Source: Tetrapyrgos nigripes
Lineage: Eukaryota; Basidiomycota; Agaricomycetes; Agaricales; Campanellaceae
DNA: 64,000 bases
Direction: 5' to 3'
Assembly (NCBI GenBank): GCA_013368315.1
Contig: JAACJM010000002.1
Span: 434,001 to 498,000 of the forward strand
This document shows, one piece after another, positions 57,252 through 64,000 of this stretch. The position numbers and the translations under genes are program-made. The stretch's first letter is position 1, and each line of letters opens with the position of its first letter. Below the pieces are notes generated by a model. The model was not told where the DNA came from, made no database searches, and saw only the letters and a list, made by a program, of their open reading frames with translations.

Positions 57252-59602
57252 TCAGTAATCGCTTCCAAAGAAACCGGGTTCACTCACGAAAGTATCACTC
57301 CCAACCACCTCCACGAAATTATCCCAGTCAACGTTCCCATGATATGCCAGCTTTGCCAGCGTCTGCGGCTGCGTCGTATTTCCATCCTCAGGAACATATT
57401 CAGGCCAAACGGAAGCTGGAGCCCTCGTTGCGAGAGGATTCTTGATAAAGTTCCCTATAGCAGTTTGGAAGGTACGAGACCAGGTTACTTCGTCTGAGGT
57501 TACAGTGGAGGTGTTGTATGTGCCAAAGAGGATTTTGACTATCATAGAGAAAGAAAGGATGGTAGAGATAGGGAGGATATGGAGGATGGGAGATTGGGAT
57601 TAGTATGATGAAGGTGAAAGAAGATAGAAGAGATGTAGACATACGCTCCGAAGTATGCCAAGCCCCAGCCCCAGTAAACGCTTCAAGGTCTGCGAAAACG
57701 GCACCGTAGACGTATCTGTAGACGTTGCGTACCCCTGCGTTTTGGACGTATCCGTCTGCCCAAAGATTTGTGGGACTAGGGAGCAGAGTCGGAGCCACGT
57801 CAGTCTACATATTCCATGTTTCATCCCAAAAAGCGAGCAACGACATCAGTGTTGGACTCGGACTCACCATCCAAAAACGACATCCCTATACACATTAGGC
57901 ATAATCTCTGTGTCATTCAACCCGGGGTATAAAGACCTAACTGTCTCCACCGTCCCGATATCCCACTGAGCTACCAACGCAGCACTAATCGGTAAAGACC
58001 CTCTCAAAAATTCCGTGAGATTAGTCTCACTGAGGGTATACAAAGACCCATCATCTTGCATATTACCAAGGAGGAGAGGAACGCGAGCTGTTTGATGAGA
58101 TTTGATACGGGAGATGGAGGTGGGGAAGTAGGTTATGCTGTTGGGAATCGAATACCCAAGTCAGAAGGAGAAGGGGAGAAGATAAGAAAAGAGAATAGAT
58201 CAGTTGTCAGCGATATAGTTTTCAGTAGGACAGCAACAGTCGAGTTAGAGTATACACTCACTTATCAACCACAGGAAATCCAAATGACCCGCTATCAGGT
58301 CCGTTGATGTAACTCTTAATCGTCTCTGCGGAAACGTTTCGCAGACATGCGAGTCTCCCATTAGACCCAGATGAACTATTACCACATCCAACCCCCTCAG
58401 CAAACGTATCAAACGCATCATACGAAGGTATAGACGGCGGAACAGTAAGCGGGGACACCTCGACGAGGGCACCGGAGAGGAGGATTGCAGCAGTGAATGG
58501 GGTGGTGGATGAGTCGGTATGACGAGCGAGAGCGGCTGTAATGGATTCGGAGCCGGCGGATTGGCCCTGGACAGAGAGGGAGAGAGAAGCTGAGCATATG
58601 TTTGAAGAAAGGTAGACGGTATGAAGGAAGATGCAAGACGCGGGACACCTACCATCAACGCAACCCTCCCTGGATCCCCACCAAATTGCCTAATATTACT
58701 CTGTACCCAACTAAACGCTAACTCTTGATCCAGATACCCCAGATTATTATGCTCTGCCGGGATATCCGGAGACGAGGGGAACCCAAAGACGTTGGTACGG
58801 TAGTTGACCGTGACGACGACGACGTTTTGATTTTTGGAGAGGGGGGAACCGTTGTAGTATGGGACGGAGGTCGTTCCGAAGATGAGGGACCTGCGGAGAA
58901 TGGTGTATCAGAATGAAGAGACATGTAGGCTAGATAAAGGATAACGCACCCGCCATAAAGCCAAATCACCACTGGTTTGAGTTGTGCATTGTCACCTGAC
59001 ATGGAATCTGCTGGGGTCCATACGTTCCTGAAAAACGAGGGGGAAAAAAGAAGAAAATCCTCCGGTAAACCTCACTTCACGCAACGAAAAAGCCAACACA
59101 ACTTACAAGAACAAGCAATCCTCATCCTCCACTGGAGGATCTCCAGGATTATTCCACAGCGACTTGGCAAAGTCAGCCGACGAAGCAGGATAGAATTGTT
59201 GGATGCAAGATGAGCCAAAGGTGGTTGCGTTCACAATCGTTGTCGTATCGGCCAGATACGCGACGGGAGGTGCCCAGCGGAGTGAGTTGATAGGTGATTC
59301 TGCGAATCTCTGTTTCGGAAAAAGGAAAAGAGTAAGAAATAAGTAAGGGTAAGGCACAGAGGATAGGACCCACAACTCCTTTGAATGAGACGACTAAAGG
59401 GTACACGTAGGTAGAATCAGCAACTGGCTAGTCAGCTAGCATACAAGAACTGGTACTCACCTCCACCGTCTTCAACACCTTGTAATCTACCCGAGGTGGT
59501 GTCTACAATGACACCCTGGGCATTCACGAAACCGATCCCAGCGAAAGCCAATGCCAGGATGCCTTGGGAAACGCTACTAAGCCATAGCGGTGTCGGTAGC
59601 AT
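57252..59602 (-). CDS. Type-B carboxylesterase/lipase
   Basis: Secreted ester hydrolase of the alpha/beta-hydrolase fold. The start at 59602 gives a signal peptide (MLPTPLWLSSVSQGILALAF ... VNAQG). Then come TSGRLQGVEDGG, RFAESPINSLRWAPP, the EDEDCLFLNVWTP signature, PVVIWLYGG (oxyanion loop), VVVVTVNYRTNVFGFP and NLGYLDQELAFSWVQSN. The nucleophile elbow is GQSAGSES at about 58545-58570. An acidic member is likely in LLLGNMQDDGSLYT, and the His is in GAGAWHTSE (about 57660). The gene has about ten exons and ends FFGSDY-stop at 57252. All triad elements are visible. It lies between the two duplicated HET segments. Confidence 0.92.
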
Positions 59603-60139
59603 GATAGGTTAAAACCCTATGCAAAGATGGAAAGGAACAAAAGCTTGAGGAAGAAAGCTTCAAGCGAGTGTTATGAAGCACAAAAGTTTACATCCGCGTC
59701 GCGAGAAAGCCTCAGGTACCGGTTACGTTTCCGGTACAGCCTATGAGAGCGGATGTATCAAGTTTGTAGTGTCATTAGCCAAGCACATTCTGAGCCTACT
59801 AAATCAAGTGCTTCGGGGCAGAAGCTGGCAGAAGGGGAGAGGAGGAGGAGAGCTACCGTATACTCAACAACGATCATGGGTAGTGCAAAGAGAGGGTCGG
59901 CTGTGGGAAAATATTACTACGTATACTTTGTTGACCAGCCTTGAACCAGTCTCCTTTTGGTCTCCTCTTTCCGCGATTGTCAGCGTAACTTCCAGGTCTC
60001 TTGAAAAGTTCTTCATTTGAGCTATGTTCGTGGAATCTTTCCTTTGAGAGGTTACCGGCAGTGCATGACTCTAACACTAGGATACTCCTCCCGTCCATGC
60101 ATAACAGCTTGATCACAGCCGGGACTTGACAGCTTGAAG
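59603..60139. other. Intergenic stretch without a supported gene
   Basis: Upstream flank of the carboxylesterase. Open frames here lack domains. Confidence 0.5.
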
Positions 60140-60243
60140 CTGTAAGTGTTGGTCCCTGAAAGTGGGGTATTAAAGGCAGGACTCTGGGTAATTTCTCCAA
60201 CTCTTCCCAGATACTTAACGGCTGGACGAACAGTGACGCAAAC

Positions 60244-62839
60244 ATGGAGCCCAAACTTGACAGACACGACCAAAGTCGTGTAGCTCACTCAGCGGAGGCA
60301 GAGATAGATACTAAGGAGAAGACCATGATAGATGCTGCTCAGGAGGTGCGTGTCACTGCTAGAACATTTTTCGCAGATTTTTACTCCTCAAATGTCTATA
60401 GAAACTGGGAGAAACTACACTGGAAGAAAGCGTTGCTCATAGTCCAGAAGACGAACCCGACGTGCAGCCCGTGGTTACGGACCAGCTTGCGAAGAGAATA
60501 GTTCTCGCGAATTTGTTTGCTGAGAAGATGAAGGGCGAGGGAGGATTAATCTCCGCTGGTATACTTATTCACATTTACCTGCTTGTCGTACTTTGCTAAT
60601 TATCCTGTAGAGAACCCAAATGACAGCTTCGAAGAGATGGACGAGCAGCTATTGACCCACTTGGTCGGTCGTATCGGAAAATACGTGGGTGATTTCAGCG
60701 CCAGTGCCTACATCTAGTAAACTCATGAATACCTCAGTCTCCGGGCCCAGAGCAACAAAAAGCGCTCTGTTCACGCTGCCGCCGTCTCACACCTCAACTC
60801 GTCAGCGAGGTAAAGCATGAGCAATGCTCATTTCAACATCATTCAACCTACGATGCACTGGAGGAGTCTGCCCGAAACGGATGTGAACTCTGCTCTATGT
60901 TTGTCTTTGCAATCTCAAGACGCCCGGAGAGATATGTATGGAAGAGAAGCGACTCCGTTACTATCAGTAGCACGAAGTTTGGGTACCAAACTGTCGACCT
61001 GGCGCATCTCCCAGCAGGCAGAATTCGGGGTAAATTGATGCCCGCTGGCTGGGGTAAGCGTTGTGAATATTATGATTTTATTTAATGACGCTTAATTAAG
61101 ATACTCTAGACGACGATGCCATTCCGCGACATACAGATTTCTTAGACAAGGAGGCTGCTGCGATTAAGTACTGGCTGAGGATCTGCCCCAAGGGCCACAC
61201 GAATTGCCATGCAGTCCAACTGAACAACGGATATCTCCCAACGAGAGTCGTCGAGGTCGGCACTCTGGGTTCCCCCACTGTTCACCTTGTTCATATGGAG
61301 GACATAGACTCGGATTCCGCGGACAAGCGATACATCGCTCTTGGCCATTGCTGGGGTCTTAATATGCCTTCGTCGGCGACAACTAAACTGGATACACTGG
61401 ATGATCGACTCTCCTCCATTGACATGAACGATCTGACGAAAACGTTCAGGGATTCCGTCGAGATCACTAGGCGGCTCGGAGTTCCATACATATGGATTGA
61501 TTCATTGTGTATCGTTCAGGATTCCAAGGAGGACCGGGAGAAAGAAACAGCGCAGATGGCAAAGGTCTTCATGCACGCGTATCTGACGATTGCAGCCTCT
61601 GGCTCGTCGGACGGTACTGGAGGCTGTCGACTACTGGACAAGGAGAGGCCGGCTGGACCCGTAGATCTGGAGTTTAAAGAAGAGGGTGCAAAGGGAGGTA
61701 AAATGAAGATACGGCTATATTCGTACCCAAGTCAGCCTCTCACCAATATTTTACTGAACGATCCTCTTCATCAACGTGGCTGGGCTCTTCAAGAGCGTGA
61801 GCTCTCTTCGCGTATCGTACACTACTCCCATGACAGTTTGCGATGGGAATGTCGAAGTCTCAAAGCGTCCTTCGAGTTCCCTTGGGAGGATACCTTGTCT
61901 TTTAACAAGGCTGTGCGCATTTTTGATGATGGTCAGCTCTATCCATCCCCAATTGAACCACCTTCATCTTCCACCGAAGAGCAGCGCTCAACGGACTTGA
62001 ATGCGTCACCACCCATTTTTCCTGCACGTAAACGCAGACTAAACGAGAACCGTCATGTGTGGTTCGATGCTGTTGGACGATACACCAAACGTTCTCTAAC
62101 TTTCCAGACCGATATTCTTCCCGCCATGTCTGGTATCGCACATCGCATCCACGAGGTCACCGGAGACACCTACTATGCAGGCCTTTGGCAGTCATTTATG
62201 CCATATGGTCTTCTTTGGACCAGTAAATGGGACGAGGAACCTTATCGTTCATCTGGGAAGCCGCACGAAAGACATCCCACCTACCTCGCACCGTCATGGT
62301 CATGGGCTTCAGTAGCCTGTCCCGTATCCTATGAATGGTTCATTCACGACGAGTTTTGCCTGAATCCATCACCAGATCCAGCATTGATACCGACTGTCTT
62401 GGAAATCAATGTAGCCCCTTCTGGTGCCGACCCATTTGGGGCTGTTCGAAGTGGATTCATTCGACTGAGGGGAAAAGTCAAACCCGCCGCGGCGAAGGAT
62501 CTTGAGCTCTTTTCACCCGATGCACAGATACCGCCGTCTCGACTAGGAGTACCTCCGTCTCAGCGTATCCTACCCCCGCCTGAAAACGGTGATTTCCTTG
62601 GGTTTACCAAGATAGGGGTTTGCCACTATGACTATCCATCTGATGCGCCGCAGGAAAAGTCGGATATGATTTTCATTTTGTGTTGTCTGCCAGGGAAGGA
62701 GGAGGATGGTGATGCGGTGGGGCTGGTGCTTTACCCGACCAATCTATTCAAGTTTGAATTTCGAAGAATTGGGCTTGCTTCGATGGTACCGATGACGTGG
62801 TGGGACAATGTACTAGATTCAGATATAACTATCACATAG
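60244..62839 (+). CDS. HET-domain protein 2 (duplicate with altered motifs)
   Basis: Paralogue of HET protein 1. Exons 60244-60345, 60402-60534, 60611-60684, 60738-61053 and 61110-62839 give 2355 nt and 784 aa in frame. All positions mirror copy 1. The second intron starts GC (60535) where copy 1 has GT. GC-AG introns are used in fungi but are weaker, so expression may be reduced. Two HET signature residues differ: RYIALGHCWG in place of SHCWG, and SLCIVQDSKEDR where the last residue is normally Trp. The rest of the protein is open and closely similar, including RLGVPYIWIDSLCI, YLTIAASGSSDGTGGC and GWALQERELSSRIVHYS. It could be a diverged allorecognition allele or an early pseudogene. Confidence 0.85.
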
Positions 62840-63196
62840 TACCAGTAGCGATGACCGTTAACAAGTGCTATGCTTAGAGAGTATAATGCTAAAAGATCAT
62901 GCTCAATGCACTGGTGTATCTAAGGTAAAGGAAATACAAGACGTAAAAGCCTGGAAATGATGGGCTCAGTGTTCAGACTCTGAACACCGTTGACAGTTGT
63001 GGTAGTAAGTCCCGGGAACGATGATATACTACTGCTTACATCGGGATCCTAAGCCGCGTAATAGATTCTTCCCCCTCCCCCTCCTCCTGGTCCATCGCAA
63101 TGTGTACTTGACGGTGACCTCTGGACTACCAACTCTATGCAGCCTTTTTTCAAACCTTTGATTGAACCTTTGCTTGTCGCCCGTTCGGTTATCATC

Positions 63197-63556
63197 TTAA
63201 AGTGGTAGTCCAGATAATCTACGGGCAAGATGACGGTCACAAAAGTCCAGATACGGACCTGCTTCTGCGTGAAAGTTGTTTGCAGCTAAAGCAAAATTGT
63301 GATCAGTTACTCGTGTCACAGAGTCAATCCACGTCGTATTCACCTTCAGGGATTGCGTATGAGGCATCCCAAAGAAAATATATATAGACATTGCATTCTG
63401 AAGGCAAGTTACCGCCATCCTCTGTGGCAGATGTTGATAAGAATGCTGCTGCATGATCTGCGAGGGTATGTTTCCTGCTTTGAAAACATTCTTGGCTAGC
63501 ATTTGCAATTCCGATTCACTGTGCTCAACCTCGACCTCGATTTCGTCTGGAGCCAA
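63197..63556 (-). CDS. Small unknown gene in the duplication, copy 2 (partial)
   Basis: A minus-strand exon encodes APDEIEVEVEHSESELQMLA, then QQHSYQHLPQRMAVTCLQNA, then NTTWIDSVTRVTDHNFALAA and YLDFCDRHLARRLSGLPL-stop. It is open for 119 codons. The 5' part of the exon is cut off by the MITE at 63564-63842, which occupies the place where copy 1 joins its splice acceptor. The gene is probably non-functional or has a new start. Family not recognised. Confidence 0.4.
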   Translation of the reverse strand: MAPDEIEVEVEHSESELQMLAKNVFKAGNIPSQIMQQHSYQHLPQRMAVTCLQNAMSIYIFFGMPHTQSLKVNTTWIDSVTRVTDHNFALAANNFHAEAGPYLDFCDRHLARRLSGLPL

Positions 63557-63563
63557 ACTATAA

Positions 63564-63842
63564 CACTGGGTGCAAACACTTGTAATTCCTTGGATATACA
63601 GAGGAATTACACAGGACTTACACTAGTACACTCAATATGTAAGTCCACTTGACTTACTGAAGTATTACCAAGGACCACTGTGAGACTTCATGCCTTACAA
63701 TAGTCATATACAATTGTTCTATTTTTCTTGGTCTCTGGTAATACTTCAGTAAGTCAAGTGGACTTACATATTGAGTGTACCAGTGTAAGTCTTATGTAAT
63801 TCCTCTGTATATCCAAGGAATTACAAGTGTTTGCACCCAGTG
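63564..63842. mobile_element. Fold-back MITE with about 112-bp inverted repeats and TAA duplication
   Basis: The arms, about 63564-63675 and 63731-63842, are inverted repeats with about five differences, starting CACTGGGTGC. TAA flanks both sides (63561-63563 and 63843-63845). CACTG ends with a 3-bp duplication would suit the CACTA group, while a TAA duplication also suits PIF/Harbinger. I leave the superfamily open. There is no coding capacity inside. It is absent from duplication copy 1, and a half copy lies at 38296-38435. Confidence 0.92.
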
Positions 63843-64000
63843 TAAGGATGGAAGTACCGTCGACTAGAGAAAGAGCATCATTCAGTAAGATACGTTAATA
63901 AACGAACATAGACGATGGCTCACTAATAGTCCTTGACCTCCCGTGCAGATTGCTTCTGCAAGATCTCCAGTACCTCCAGTCCGCCTTCCTTGGATTCCAA

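Larger units (their letters stand above)
60140..64000 (+). repeat. Segmental duplication, copy 2 (runs off the window)
   Basis: Colinear with 52290-55690. It has a stretch of about 140 bp near 62960-63105 absent from copy 1 and a 279-bp fold-back MITE at 63564-63842. Homology is still present at the last base. Confidence 0.9.

Noticed and set aside
1..64000. CRISPR arrays, tRNA or rRNA genes
   Set aside because: No regularly spaced direct repeats. No cloverleaf with both A and B boxes was convincing (a GTTCAAATG motif near 49897 lacks the rest). No rRNA-like conserved stretch.

Overview
The window is nuclear DNA of a filamentous basidiomycete, most likely an Agaricomycete. The genes are dense with 45-65 nt GT-AG introns and very short exons. 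The gene set is typical of mushrooms: GH10 xylanase with a C-terminal CBM1, GH85 ENGase, cutinases, HsbA-like protein, HET-domain proteins and an F-box protein. The repeats also fit: a Ty3/gypsy chromovirus and an endonuclease-lacking Penelope-like element. No species can be named from sequence alone.

Layout. 1-6.6 kb: a decayed chromovirus on the minus strand (gag, protease, RT, RNase H, integrase, chromodomain), cut by the left edge, followed by a leader and probable LTR. 6.57-6.65 kb: a perfect 34-bp inverted repeat. 8.9-24.1 kb: a gene-rich block with an HRP1-like RNA-binding protein, ENGase, a broken gene with acidic tandem repeats, GH10-CBM1 xylanase, a small hypothetical, an F-box protein and an HsbA-like secreted protein. 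25.3-27.7 kb: serine carboxypeptidase. 28.1-40.4 kb: a transposon island. It holds a Tc1/mariner-type MITE, a 3.1-kb TA-inserting DDE transposon with perfect 39-bp ends, a Penelope-like element flanked by direct repeats, a Copia-type LTR, half of a fold-back element and a 1.62-kb hAT-type element with an 8-bp target duplication. 41.1-51.8 kb: an HxxxDG acyltransferase, then two cutinase genes pointing away from each other around an Msp1/ATAD1-type AAA ATPase. 52.3-64 kb: two copies of a segment of about 3.4 kb, each with a HET-domain gene and a small minus-strand gene. A nucleotidyltransferase-like gene and a type-B carboxylesterase lie between the copies.

How the genes fit together. Several products are secreted hydrolases or surface proteins (xylanase, two cutinases, carboxypeptidase, carboxylesterase, HsbA), which suits a saprotroph or plant-associated fungus. 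They are separate transcription units, not an operon or an obvious metabolite cluster. Three unrelated transposons carry at least 15 in-frame stops, all TGA, which suggests C-to-T decay of CGA codons. The broken host-type gene instead carries TAG stops and frameshifts. Where exon sums were checked (HRP1-like, ENGase, xylanase, Msp1, both HET genes) the spliced frames are exact multiples of three. Homology calls come from motif recognition, without any database search.
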